Assembly (NCBI GenBank): GCA_015688915.1
Contig: JAATGX010000107.1
Coordinates: 1 to 7,142 of the forward strand
DNA: 7,142 nt
Direction of reading: 5' to 3'
DNA from: Desulfuromonadales bacterium
Lineage (GTDB): Bacteria > Desulfobacterota > Desulfuromonadia > Geobacterales > Pseudopelobacteraceae
The notes under the pieces: model-generated
The model's database searches: none
What the model was told of the DNA's origin: nothing
Seen by the model: the letters and a program-made list of their open reading frames with translations, nothing else
Translations under genes and position numbers: made by a program
In this document: piece after piece, positions 1-5,659 of the stretch
How the letters are laid out: each line of letters begins with the position of its first letter
How positions within the stretch are numbered: position 1 is the first letter of the stretch

Positions 1-98
1 GGGGGCGCCTGAGCTACACGAGCGACCCGGGCGGCACGGTTTTCAGGGTGGAACTGGCCAGGAACGGGTTCGGAGGTGAACATGCCCATGGACACTAA
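1..98 (+). CDS. Sensor histidine kinase, C-terminal end (partial)
   Basis: The reading frame starting at base 3 is open from the left edge to a TAA at 96-98. It encodes about 31 residues, beginning GRLSYTSDPGGTVFRVEL. A turn with two glycines followed by T-V-F-R-V-E-L is the usual final strand of the histidine-kinase ATPase domain (HATPase_c; family pattern G-x-G-T-x-F-x-I-x-L-P). The frame continues 17 bases into the response regulator gene, an overlap typical of cotranscribed, translationally coupled kinase-regulator pairs. The kinase is therefore the likely partner that phosphorylates the regulator. Only the extreme C-terminus is visible, so the sensory domain and signal are unknown. The last residues (GGEHAHGH) are probably a non-conserved tail imposed by the overlap. 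Confidence 0.72.
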   Translation, partial: GRLSYTSDPGGTVFRVELARNGFGGEHAHGH

Positions 99-1458
99 GC
101 TGCCGCTGAAGATCCTCTATGTGGAGGATGAACCGAAGCTCCGCGAACGGATCCATATCGTGCTCAAGATGCGTTTTGAGCAGGTTTTCACCGCGGCCAA
201 CGGAAACGAGGGGTTGGAGGCTTTTTTCCGCGAACGCCCGGATATCGTCGTGAGCGACATAAAGATGCCGGTCATGGATGGCCTGGAGATGGCGATGCGC
301 ATCCGCGAGGTTGCGCCGGAAACCCCCATCATCCTGAGTACCGCCTTCACCGAGACCGCGTATCTGCTCAAGGCAATTGAGCTGGGGGTCAGCGCCTATG
401 TCCGCAAACCGCTCGATTGCCGGCAGCTTGTCGAAGCCATCACACGAATCGCCGCCCCCATTTTGCAAGGGATAGAGCTGGAAAGGGCGCGGCACGGTGA
501 ACATGCTTCGCTGGAGTTGCTTCTCGGAGACAGCCCGGCAATGCAGGATGTCATCCGCAAGGCTAGGCGTATCGCCGCCACGGACTATGCCATGATCATC
601 CAGGGTGAAACCGGTGTGGGCAAGTCCCATCTGGCGGCGGTTATCCATGGGCTGAGTCCCCGTAGACACCGGCCCTTTATTCCGGTCACCATGAGCGCGT
701 TGCCCGAATCTCTGGTGGAGAGCCAGTTGTTCGGCCATATCAAGGGTTCCTTCACCGATGCGACGGCAACAAAGAAGGGACTGTTCGAGGAGGCCGACGG
801 AGGGACGGTTTTTCTTGACGATGTGGATTGTGCCCCGCCCGCCATCCAGGCCAAAATCCTGCACGCCGTGGAGCAGAAGCGGTTTTTTCCCGTTGGGGGA
901 ACGAAACCGGTGGATGTGGACATCCGCATCATCGCGGCCAGCAACAGAGACCTTCTGGATGAAGTGCGCAAAGGAAATTTCAGAGAAGATCTCTACTACC
1001 GGCTTGGCGACCTGGTGATCACCCTGCCGCCGTTGCGTGAACGGGGCGATGATATAGCGGTCCTGGCGCGCATGTTCCTCAACGATGTGTCACTCGAGCT
1101 TGACCGGACCCCGCCTCGCATGACCCCTGACGCACTCTTCCTGCTCAATCGCCACCCCTGGCCGGGCAATGTGCGGGAGTTGAAGAGCGTGATGAAGCGG
1201 GTCGCCCTGTTTGCCGGTGAAGCGGTGTCAGGTGAAGACCTGTCCGCCATCATGACCGTATATCAAAAGCCGGCGGCGGAGGTGAACGCTATCGGCCGCC
1301 TTCAAACCCTGGAGGAGTTGAAATGCCAGGCGGTCAGGCAGGCCCTGGCCGCGACAGGGGGCAAAAAGATGGATGCCGCCCGCCTGTTGGGTGTGGATTA
1401 CAGCAGTTTCAAGCGCATGCTTGAAAAATGCAACGTAGCGGAACGTAACCGCACATAA
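82..1458 (+). CDS. NtrC-family response regulator with divergent sigma-54 AAA+ domain
   Basis: The 458-residue protein has three domains. The receiver (about 8-125) has acidic residues E15-D16-E17, phosphoacceptor D59, T87 and K109. The sigma-54-activator AAA+ domain (about 146-375) has Walker A GETGVGKS at 175-182, arginine fingers R301 and R307, and the sensor II region WPGNVREL at 360-367. A Fis-type helix-turn-helix lies at about 412-450. I chose the ATG at 82 because GGAGG at 72-76 sits 5 bases upstream; an in-frame GTG at 76 lies inside that ribosome-binding site, and an ATG at 88 is possible. Oddities: the sigma-54 contact loop is GSFTDA (222-227) instead of GAFTGA, Walker B ends LDD (245-247) instead of LDE, and the usual Asn of the N-C-A-A-L segment is T203. 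It probably controls transcription after phosphorylation by the overlapping upstream kinase. Whether it activates sigma-54 polymerase normally is uncertain. Family assignment is secure; the target is not. Confidence 0.95.
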   Translation: MPMDTKLPLKILYVEDEPKLRERIHIVLKMRFEQVFTAANGNEGLEAFFRERPDIVVSDIKMPVMDGLEMAMRIREVAPETPIILSTAFTETAYLLKAIELGVSAYVRKPLDCRQLVEAITRIAAPILQGIELERARHGEHASLELLLGDSPAMQDVIRKARRIAATDYAMIIQGETGVGKSHLAAVIHGLSPRRHRPFIPVTMSALPESLVESQLFGHIKGSFTDATATKKGLFEEADGGTVFLDDVDCAPPAIQAKILHAVEQKRFFPVGGTKPVDVDIRIIAASNRDLLDEVRKGNFREDLYYRLGDLVITLPPLRERGDDIAVLARMFLNDVSLELDRTPPRMTPDALFLLNRHPWPGNVRELKSVMKRVALFAGEAVSGEDLSAIMTVYQKPAAEVNAIGRLQTLEELKCQAVRQALAATGGKKMDAARLLGVDYSSFKRMLEKCNVAERNRT

Positions 1459-1476
1459 GTACGGACACGTTCCCGA

Positions 1477-1529
1477 ACTCTTCATTTTGCCTACCCGGAT
1501 GTGCGATCCACTCTTCATTTTGCCCACCC
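1477..1529. repeat. Pair of 20-bp direct repeats upstream of sigma-54 promoter
   Basis: Two copies of ACTCTTCATTTTGCCYACCC lie at 1477-1496 and 1510-1529. They differ at one base (T or C at Y), and their starts are 33 bp apart, about three helical turns. The flanks outside the 20 bp are not similar, so the repeat unit has sharp edges. The copies are centred about 121 and 88 bases upstream of the start site predicted from the -24/-12 promoter at 1582-1598, which is normal enhancer distance for a sigma-54 activator. They are not palindromic, which is unusual for sites bound by Fis-type dimers. The alternative is the end of a decayed insertion sequence: IS21-family ends often carry short repeated transposase-binding sites. 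The repeats are directly visible; their function is inference. Confidence 0.85.
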
Positions 1530-1581
1530 CTGTTTAATCCCGTTCCGTATAAAACACAATTAATTTAAACTGTTACATATG

Positions 1582-1598
1582 TGGCACCGCTGTTGCTA
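1582..1598 (+). promoter_or_regulatory. Sigma-54 (-24/-12) promoter for the HU/IHF-family gene
   Basis: TGGCAC at 1582-1587, five bases, then TTGCTA at 1593-1598 match the sigma-54 consensus TGGCAC-N5-TTGCW at every position. The invariant GG (1583-1584) and GC (1595-1596) are exactly 10 bases apart. The predicted start is near 1608, giving a leader of about 40 nt to the ATG at 1648. The promoter lies just downstream of an AT-rich stretch (about 1548-1580) and two direct repeats. Sigma-54 promoters need a AAA+ activator, and one is encoded immediately upstream, though nothing here proves that it acts on this promoter. Confidence 0.85.
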
Positions 1599-1647
1599 CG
1601 ATGATGGCACTCCACAGGGCAAATCCGTCCGTATCGAGGAAAATGCA

Positions 1648-1923
1648 ATGAACAAATCCGACCTCATCAACTTGCTGGCCCAGAAGAGAAACATCCCGCA
1701 CAAGAAGGCCGAGGAAGTCGTCAATTATCTCTTCGGCGTGCTGGCCGATACGATGGCAGCGGGAGAACGCATCAATATCCGCGGGCTCGGCAGCTTCATG
1801 ACCAAGGATTACGGCTCCTATACCGGGAGAAATCCGAAAACGGGAGAGTCCATAACCGTCCCTTCCAAACGGCTCCCCTGTTTCAGGGCCGGCAAAGCGA
1901 TCAAAAAGGATGTCCTTCAGTGA
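1648..1923 (+). CDS. HU/IHF-family nucleoid DNA-binding protein
   Basis: This 91-residue protein has the usual HU/IHF length and fold signature: an N-terminal helical dimerisation half (MNKSDLINLLAQK), the turn I-R-G-L-G-S-F at 44-50, and a DNA-binding beta arm with R61-N62-P63, whose proline intercalates into DNA in this family. It ends with the conserved F-R-A-G-K (79-83). Such dimers bend and compact DNA and can act as cofactors in transcription, including looping at sigma-54 promoters. I cannot decide between HU and an IHF subunit; the P-S-K-R-L-P-C-F segment looks more HU-like. The ATG at 1648 has GAGGA at 1636-1640, 7 bases upstream. An in-frame ATG at 1579 would add 23 residues not seen in the family and lies upstream of the sigma-54 start site, so it is rejected. 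Expression under a sigma-54 promoter is unusual for a nucleoid protein and suggests a conditional role. Confidence 0.95.
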   Translation: MNKSDLINLLAQKRNIPHKKAEEVVNYLFGVLADTMAAGERINIRGLGSFMTKDYGSYTGRNPKTGESITVPSKRLPCFRAGKAIKKDVLQ

Positions 1924-1966
1924 CTGCGCCTGAAGCGGGTGTACGCGGAAGGCCACGGGATCAATC

Positions 1967-2191
1967 ATGAAGACGGAAACCGAAACCATGAAGGCTGCAG
2001 AACCGGACGACACGCTTCTGCACCCGATGTGCACCTTATTGAACAAGCCGTTTCCCGAATGCTACTGCATGCATATGTCGAGCATGAACATTCCCAAAAT
2101 CCTTGAATTCTGTGCCGGTGAATTTGTGTTGTGCCCCATTTACGCCCGCCGCTCGACGCCCCGGCAGGGGGGACGGCATACCGTACGCTGA
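1967..2191 (+). CDS. Small cysteine-patterned hypothetical protein
   Basis: This 74-residue ORF lies 43 bases after the HU/IHF stop on the same strand, with no convincing terminator between, so it is probably cotranscribed from the sigma-54 promoter. It has five cysteines, C22, C32, C34, C49 and C56, in the spacing C-x9-C-x-C-x14-C-x6-C, set in a hydrophobic and aromatic context (LLNKPFPECYC, then ILEFCAG and LCPIY). Four or five regularly spaced cysteines in a short acidic-then-basic protein suggest metal or iron-sulfur binding, or disulfides; none is proven. There is no signal peptide or membrane helix. The start is uncertain: the ATG at 1967 has only a weak upstream ACGGGA, and an ATG at 1988 is in frame. 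The last 14 residues (RRSTPRQGGRHTVR) look unconstrained. I do not recognise a named family with certainty; a spurious ORF remains possible. Confidence 0.6.
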   Translation: MKTETETMKAAEPDDTLLHPMCTLLNKPFPECYCMHMSSMNIPKILEFCAGEFVLCPIYARRSTPRQGGRHTVR

Positions 2192-2420
2192 AACGCCATC
2201 CTCGGAAAAAGTTCATCAATCCGCACCTCACAGGTTGCCCGCCGCAAGCCCGCCACAATGACATCTCCCCCTACCTTCCGTTCGTTGACGCTCGACATCA
2301 GTGCTGTTCATACGGAAATGGATTGCCATGAGTCTTTTGCGTGTTATCGTTGATCCATGAACGCACGCTTTTCCCCTACGAATCATCAGCCTCCCCGATG
2401 AGGGCGCAAGGAAGGCATCC

Positions 2421-2840
2421 ATGTTTGAATGGTTACGCAGGAAAAAAGAGCCGCCGATGTTGTTTGCGGATAACAAAGCCGCCTTTGACCACGCCTGTAC
2501 CATGGGCAATCGCCTGCTGCTGAACGCGCTGGTGCCGGGACTGGTGATGGAAGAGGGACGGCGCGGCAGCGAGGGCGAGCACTATTTCCGTCTGCGCCTT
2601 GCCGGCCCGAAGGGGGCCATTGACATGTGGGGCTGCACCATGGCCGATGCGCCGGCCCATCCCGAGGTGGGGGATCTGGTGGCATTCCGTATCGTCAGGA
2701 TCGCCACGGAACTGCCCGAAGATGCCAGCCTGATCGGCTATATAGCGGTAAAACTCGAACCGGTGCTTGACCTGCGAAAAGGCTGGCGCGTCGCCGCCAG
2801 TTTCACCCCTGTCCATCTCAAGCCTGAACTGCACCTGTAA
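2421..2840 (+). CDS. Conserved-looking hypothetical protein, 139 aa
   Basis: The ORF starts at an ATG with AAGGAAGG at 2408-2415, 5 bases upstream, and its codon use matches the neighbouring genes. The protein is soluble, with no signal peptide or transmembrane helix. It starts with a short amphipathic basic segment (MFEWLRRKKEPP), followed by a likely helix (NKAAFDHACTMGNRLL). The rest is mostly beta-strand-like: YFRLRLAGPKG, DMWGCTM, the V-G-D-L-V-A-F-R-I-V turn at about 83-92, then IGYIAVKLEPVLDLRKGWRVAA. The V-G-D-L-V-x-F pattern is reminiscent of small beta-barrel folds, but that is a guess from sequence style. I do not recognise the family and assign no function. It lies between the HU/IHF region and the nfeD promoter and does not clearly belong to either unit. 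Confidence 0.83.
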   Translation: MFEWLRRKKEPPMLFADNKAAFDHACTMGNRLLLNALVPGLVMEEGRRGSEGEHYFRLRLAGPKGAIDMWGCTMADAPAHPEVGDLVAFRIVRIATELPEDASLIGYIAVKLEPVLDLRKGWRVAASFTPVHLKPELHL

Positions 2841-2879
2841 GGCCCCGCCGTATTGCCCGACCCTTGATTTTCACTCCTT

Positions 2880-2909
2880 TTGACCAAAACGCGGAGAAGG
2901 GGGTATACT
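2880..2909 (+). promoter_or_regulatory. Sigma-70-type promoter of the nfeD unit
   Basis: TTGACC at 2880-2885 (5 of 6 consensus) and TATACT at 2904-2909 (5 of 6) are separated by 18 bases. Transcription should start near 2916, only about 12 bases before the nfeD ATG at 2928 and right at its ribosome-binding site, AAGAGG (2917-2922). The leader would therefore be very short. The position just before an operon-like gene set supports the call; no operator is evident around it. Confidence 0.65.
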
Positions 2910-2927
2910 TAGGCTCAAGAGGTTTCC

Positions 2928-4202
2928 ATGCGGTTTACCCTTGTCTGCGCCATATGTCTGCTTCTCTGTGCCGCGTTCCTGCAGGCTGAACCGGTCAGGA
3001 TCCGGACCGTCGGCATTCATGATCCGATCACCCCGGTCACTGCCCGTTTTCTGCACCGCGTCATGGAGGACGCGGCCAGACAGGGCAACCGGTTGGTGCT
3101 GATGGAGCTTGACACCCCCGGTGGTCTCGACAGCGCCATGCGGGAGATCGTCAAGGATATCTTCGCCAGTCCGGTTCCGGTTGTCGTGTACGTGTCGCCG
3201 TCAGGCGCGCGCGCCGCTTCGGCGGGCGCCATCATCTGCCTGGCGGCGGATATCTGCGCCATGGCGCCCGGCACCAACATCGGCGCCGCCCATCCGGTTT
3301 CCATCGGCGAGAAGACCGACAAGACCATGGAAACGAAGGTGGTCAATGACGCCGAGGCTTATGTGGAGGGGATCGCCCGCAAGCGGGGCCGGGATGAAAC
3401 CCTGGCGCGGAACATGGTGCGGGACAGCATCTCGTTGAGTGCGGACAAGGCGTTGGCCGGCAAGGTCATTGACCGTATTGCCGCCGACCGGGCCGACCTG
3501 TTGCGGCAGCTCGAAGGCCGCCCCATCAGTCGTGATGGCCGGGAACTGATCCTGCGTCTGGCCGGGGCCGAGACGATACCGGCGGAGATGGGGGCGGGGG
3601 AACGCATCCTCAACGCCATCAGCAACCCGGACGTGGCCTATGTCCTGATGATGCTGGGCATGCTGGGGCTGTTCTTCGAACTCTCCAATCCGGGTGTCAT
3701 CCTGCCCGGTGTGATCGGCGGCATATCCCTGATCCTGGCCTTTTTTGCCTTCCAGACCCTGCCGGTCAATTATGCCGGGGTTCTTCTGATACTCCTGGCG
3801 CTCATCCTGTTCATTGCCGAGATCAAGATCGTATCCCACGGCATACTGACGCTCGGAGGCGTGATAGCCATGGTGCTGGGGTCGCTCATGCTGTTCGAAT
3901 CGCCTGAGCCGTATCTTCGAGTTTCCTGGAGCGTGGTCCTGGTGACGGTGCTGGTCACGGTGCTGTTTTTTGCTGTCGTTGTCGCCAAGACACTGGCTGT
4001 TCATCGCCTGAGGCCGACCACGGGCCAGGAAGGTTTGACAGGCCAGGAAGGATGGGCCGAAAGCGAGATCGCGCCCGAAGGGAGGGTGTTCGTCAGCGGC
4101 GAATACTGGAATGCCCGGAGCGATGAGCCGATCAGAGCCGGAACCAGGGTGACGGTGGAGGCGGTGGAAGGGATGCGGCTCAAGGTGAAAAGGATTCTTT
4201 AG
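2928..4202 (+). CDS. nfeD: NfeD long form, membrane-bound ClpP-class serine protease
   Basis: The 424-residue protein has the full long-form NfeD layout. A signal peptide spans about 1-20 (cleavage after LQA). A ClpP/crotonase-like protease domain covers about 23-215. A multi-span membrane region follows, with hydrophobic runs near 236-252, 256-278, 282-298, 305-323 and 334-354. A C-terminal OB-fold domain covers about 366-424 and begins TGQEGLTGQEGW. By comparison with the archaeal homologue PH1510, the catalytic dyad is S98 in ARAASAGA and K137 in TKVVND; both are present, as is the substrate-groove motif D-T-P-G-G-L at 62-67. In the characterised homologue the protease cleaves the hydrophobic C-terminus of its partner stomatin, and a slipin gene follows directly here, so the protein probably works in membrane quality control. 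AAGAGG at 2917-2922 sits 5 bases before the ATG. The protein looks intact. Confidence 0.95.
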   Translation: MRFTLVCAICLLLCAAFLQAEPVRIRTVGIHDPITPVTARFLHRVMEDAARQGNRLVLMELDTPGGLDSAMREIVKDIFASPVPVVVYVSPSGARAASAGAIICLAADICAMAPGTNIGAAHPVSIGEKTDKTMETKVVNDAEAYVEGIARKRGRDETLARNMVRDSISLSADKALAGKVIDRIAADRADLLRQLEGRPISRDGRELILRLAGAETIPAEMGAGERILNAISNPDVAYVLMMLGMLGLFFELSNPGVILPGVIGGISLILAFFAFQTLPVNYAGVLLILLALILFIAEIKIVSHGILTLGGVIAMVLGSLMLFESPEPYLRVSWSVVLVTVLVTVLFFAVVVAKTLAVHRLRPTTGQEGLTGQEGWAESEIAPEGRVFVSGEYWNARSDEPIRAGTRVTVEAVEGMRLKVKRIL

Positions 4203-4220
4203 GGACGGCCGGTTCGTCCC
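4202..4220 (+). other. Intercistronic stem-loop between nfeD and slipin
   Basis: GGGACG at 4202-4207 pairs perfectly with CGTCCC at 4215-4220 across a 7-base loop, starting on the last base of the nfeD stop codon. No T-run follows, only C residues, so it is unlikely to terminate transcription. It may affect mRNA stability or processing between the two genes, or may be incidental in GC-rich DNA. Confidence 0.35.
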
Positions 4221-4242
4221 CCCAGCTTAATGGAGGCTTGTC

Positions 4243-5010
4243 ATGTTCAATATCTTCAATTATGTACCCGTCGCCTTTGTCCTCATTCTCGTCGTCATGT
4301 TCGTTGCCAGCGCCGTAAGGATCCTTCCCGAATACGAACGCGGGGTGTTGTTCCGGCTGGGACGTCTGGCCGGGGTGCGTGGACCGGGCCTGTTCTTCAT
4401 CATTCCCGGCATTGACCGGCTGGTGCGGGTTACGCTTCGCACCGTGGTCATGGATGTCCCGCCCCAGGACGTGATCACCCACGACAACGTGACGGTCAAG
4501 GTTTCGGCGGTCATCTATTTCCGGGTCATGGAGCCCCAGAAGGCGATCGTGGATGTGGAAAACTATCTCTACGCCACCAGCCAGTTGTCCCAGACCACCC
4601 TGCGGAGCGTGCTCGGCCAGGTTGACCTGGACGAACTCCTGGCCAACCGGGAGAAGATCAACAAGGAGTTGCAGGAGATACTTGACCGCCATACCGGGCC
4701 CTGGGGGGTGAAGGTCGCCAACGTGGAGGTCAAGAACATCGATCTGCCCCAGGAGATGCAGCGGGCCATTGCCAAGCAAGCCGAGGCCGAGCGCGAGCGC
4801 CGTGCCAAGATTATCCACGCCGAGGGGGAATTGCAGGCATCGGAGAAGTTGGCCCAGGCCGCCAAAATGCTGGCCACCGAACCAACCTCCTTGCAACTGC
4901 GCTACTTGCAGACCTTGACGGAAATCGGTACGGAGAAGAATTCCACCATTATCTTCCCGGTCCCCATCGACCTGATCAAGATGTTTCTGGAGAAGCAGGA
5001 CAAGGCTTGA
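4243..5010 (+). CDS. Slipin (stomatin-like SPFH-domain membrane protein)
   Basis: This 255-residue protein is a typical bacterial slipin. One N-terminal membrane segment (about 7-25) is followed by the family signature I-L-P-E-Y-E-R-G-V-L-F-R-L-G-R (27-41). An SPFH/band-7 domain extends to about residue 180. An Ala/Glu-rich coiled coil starts near 183 (AEAERERRAKIIHAEGE), and the C-terminus is hydrophobic (STIIFPVPIDLIKMFLEK). Slipins oligomerise on the membrane and form microdomains. In the archaeal pair PH1510/PH1511 the NfeD protease cleaves the stomatin within its hydrophobic C-terminus, and the matching segment is present here. The gene lies 40 bases after nfeD, with GGAGG at 4232-4236, 6 bases before the ATG, so cotranscription is very likely. 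Its stop overlaps the start of the next gene. Confidence 0.96.
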   Translation: MFNIFNYVPVAFVLILVVMFVASAVRILPEYERGVLFRLGRLAGVRGPGLFFIIPGIDRLVRVTLRTVVMDVPPQDVITHDNVTVKVSAVIYFRVMEPQKAIVDVENYLYATSQLSQTTLRSVLGQVDLDELLANREKINKELQEILDRHTGPWGVKVANVEVKNIDLPQEMQRAIAKQAEAERERRAKIIHAEGELQASEKLAQAAKMLATEPTSLQLRYLQTLTEIGTEKNSTIIFPVPIDLIKMFLEKQDKA

Positions 5011-5600
5011 ATTTCCTCTTTCACCTCCATCTCTCCGGCGATGATCCGGATATCCTGACCGGCAACCTGATGGGTGACTTCGTCAAAGGGCGGATCGGGG
5101 ACGAGTACCCGTCCCGCCTGCGGAGCGGTATCGTGTTGCACCGGCGTATCGATTCATTTGCCCAGGTCCATCCCCTGTTCCGGCAAAGCAGGGAGAGGAT
5201 TGATCCCCGATACGGCCTCTGGCGCGGCGTGCTGGTGGACCTGTTCTACGACCATTTCCTGTCTGCCGAATGGTCGCAATGGTCGCCGGAGCCTTTCGAC
5301 GCCTATCTGGTGCGGGCAAGGGAGATGGTTGAGGGCAACAGGCGCTTCCTGCCCGAGACGATGCGGGAGGTGGTGCCGGTGATCTTCGAAGAGTTGATCC
5401 CGTCCTACCGGGAGGTGGAGGGGATCGGCCGGGCGCTGGTACGCATGGCGGCGAGACGGGTGCGCCGCCCCAATCCTCTGCCCGGTGGGGAAGAAGAACT
5501 GGTGCGGCATTACGCGGGATTCAGGGATGATTTCCGGGGCTTCATGCTGGAGGTACGGCGGTTTGCGGCTGATTTCATCGGCGGGGACGGGATTGGGTAG
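5007..5600 (+). CDS. acpH: Acyl-carrier-protein phosphodiesterase (AcpH-like)
   Basis: The 197-residue protein matches the AcpH family (PF04336) in length and landmarks. It begins MNFLFHLHLSG, followed by G-N-L-M-G-D-F-V-K-G (19-28), G-I-V-L-H-R-R-I-D (41-49), H-P (55-56) and V-D-L-F-Y-D-H-F-L (77-85). The conserved His and Asp residues fit the metal-dependent, HD-like fold described for E. coli AcpH, which removes the 4'-phosphopantetheine arm from holo-acyl carrier protein. The start is a TTG at 5007 overlapping the slipin TGA as TTGA, with AGGA at 4997-5000, 6 bases upstream. The family N-terminus begins exactly here and no better start exists, so translational coupling to slipin is likely. 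Placing it behind nfeD and slipin is not a context I know as standard. ACP hydrolase activity is inferred from the family; the cellular need for it is unclear even in E. coli. Confidence 0.88.
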   Translation: MNFLFHLHLSGDDPDILTGNLMGDFVKGRIGDEYPSRLRSGIVLHRRIDSFAQVHPLFRQSRERIDPRYGLWRGVLVDLFYDHFLSAEWSQWSPEPFDAYLVRAREMVEGNRRFLPETMREVVPVIFEELIPSYREVEGIGRALVRMAARRVRRPNPLPGGEEELVRHYAGFRDDFRGFMLEVRRFAADFIGGDGIG

Positions 5601-5607
5601 GGTTTAA

Positions 5608-5640
5608 TGACGTGCCGGATCGGAGAAACCCGGCACGTCA
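5608..5640. terminator. Stem-loop between convergent genes, probable bidirectional terminator
   Basis: TGACGTGCCGG at 5608-5618 and CCGGCACGTCA at 5630-5640 form a perfect 11-bp stem with an 11-base loop. It lies 7 bases after the AcpH stop and 19 bases beyond the helicase stop on the other strand, as expected for a shared terminator. A strong T-run is missing on both sides: the plus strand continues GCGGATCGTTTGTTT, and the minus strand continues TTAAACC. Intrinsic termination may be incomplete, or the hairpin may mainly protect 3' ends. Confidence 0.7.
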
Positions 5641-5659
5641 GCGGATCGTTTGTTTAAAG

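Noticed and set aside
1440..1473. GGAACGT/ACGTTCC inverted repeat around the regulator stop codon.
   Set aside because: A 7-bp stem with a 20-base loop and no T-run; too weak to call as a terminator or operator.
1605..1647. CCACAGGGCAAATCC in the HU/IHF leader resembles the opening of a GEMM cyclic-di-GMP riboswitch (GCACAGGGCAAACC).
   Set aside because: The leader is only about 40 nt. It lacks the GAAA tetraloop stem, the GACGCAAAGCC segment and the second helix of the class, so the match is probably chance.
1579..1647. Upstream in-frame start for the HU/IHF gene (ATG at 1579).
   Set aside because: It lies upstream of the predicted sigma-54 start site, has no ribosome-binding site, and would add 23 residues foreign to the family.
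1915..1935. CTTCAG/CTGAAG stem-loop at the HU/IHF stop codon.
   Set aside because: A 6-bp stem without a T-run; not a convincing terminator, so readthrough into the small cysteine ORF is assumed.
2285..2313. Possible sigma-70 promoter (TTGACG with 17-base spacer) in the gap at 2192-2420.
   Set aside because: The -10 position reads TCATAC, with only two consensus bases; no alternative -10 box fits.
2314..2327. Possible second sigma-54 site (GG then GC) before the 139-residue gene.
   Set aside because: The GG to GC gap is 9 bases instead of 10 and the flanks do not match TGGCAC/TTGCW.
2339..2372. GCGTG/CACGC stem followed by TTTT, a possible terminator.
   Set aside because: The stem is only 5 bp with a 20-base loop and would be unstable.
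3201..4004. Long minus-strand open frame (267 codons) opposite nfeD.
   Set aside because: It is a shadow of the nfeD gene: Gln/His/Asp-rich low-complexity translation with no family features.
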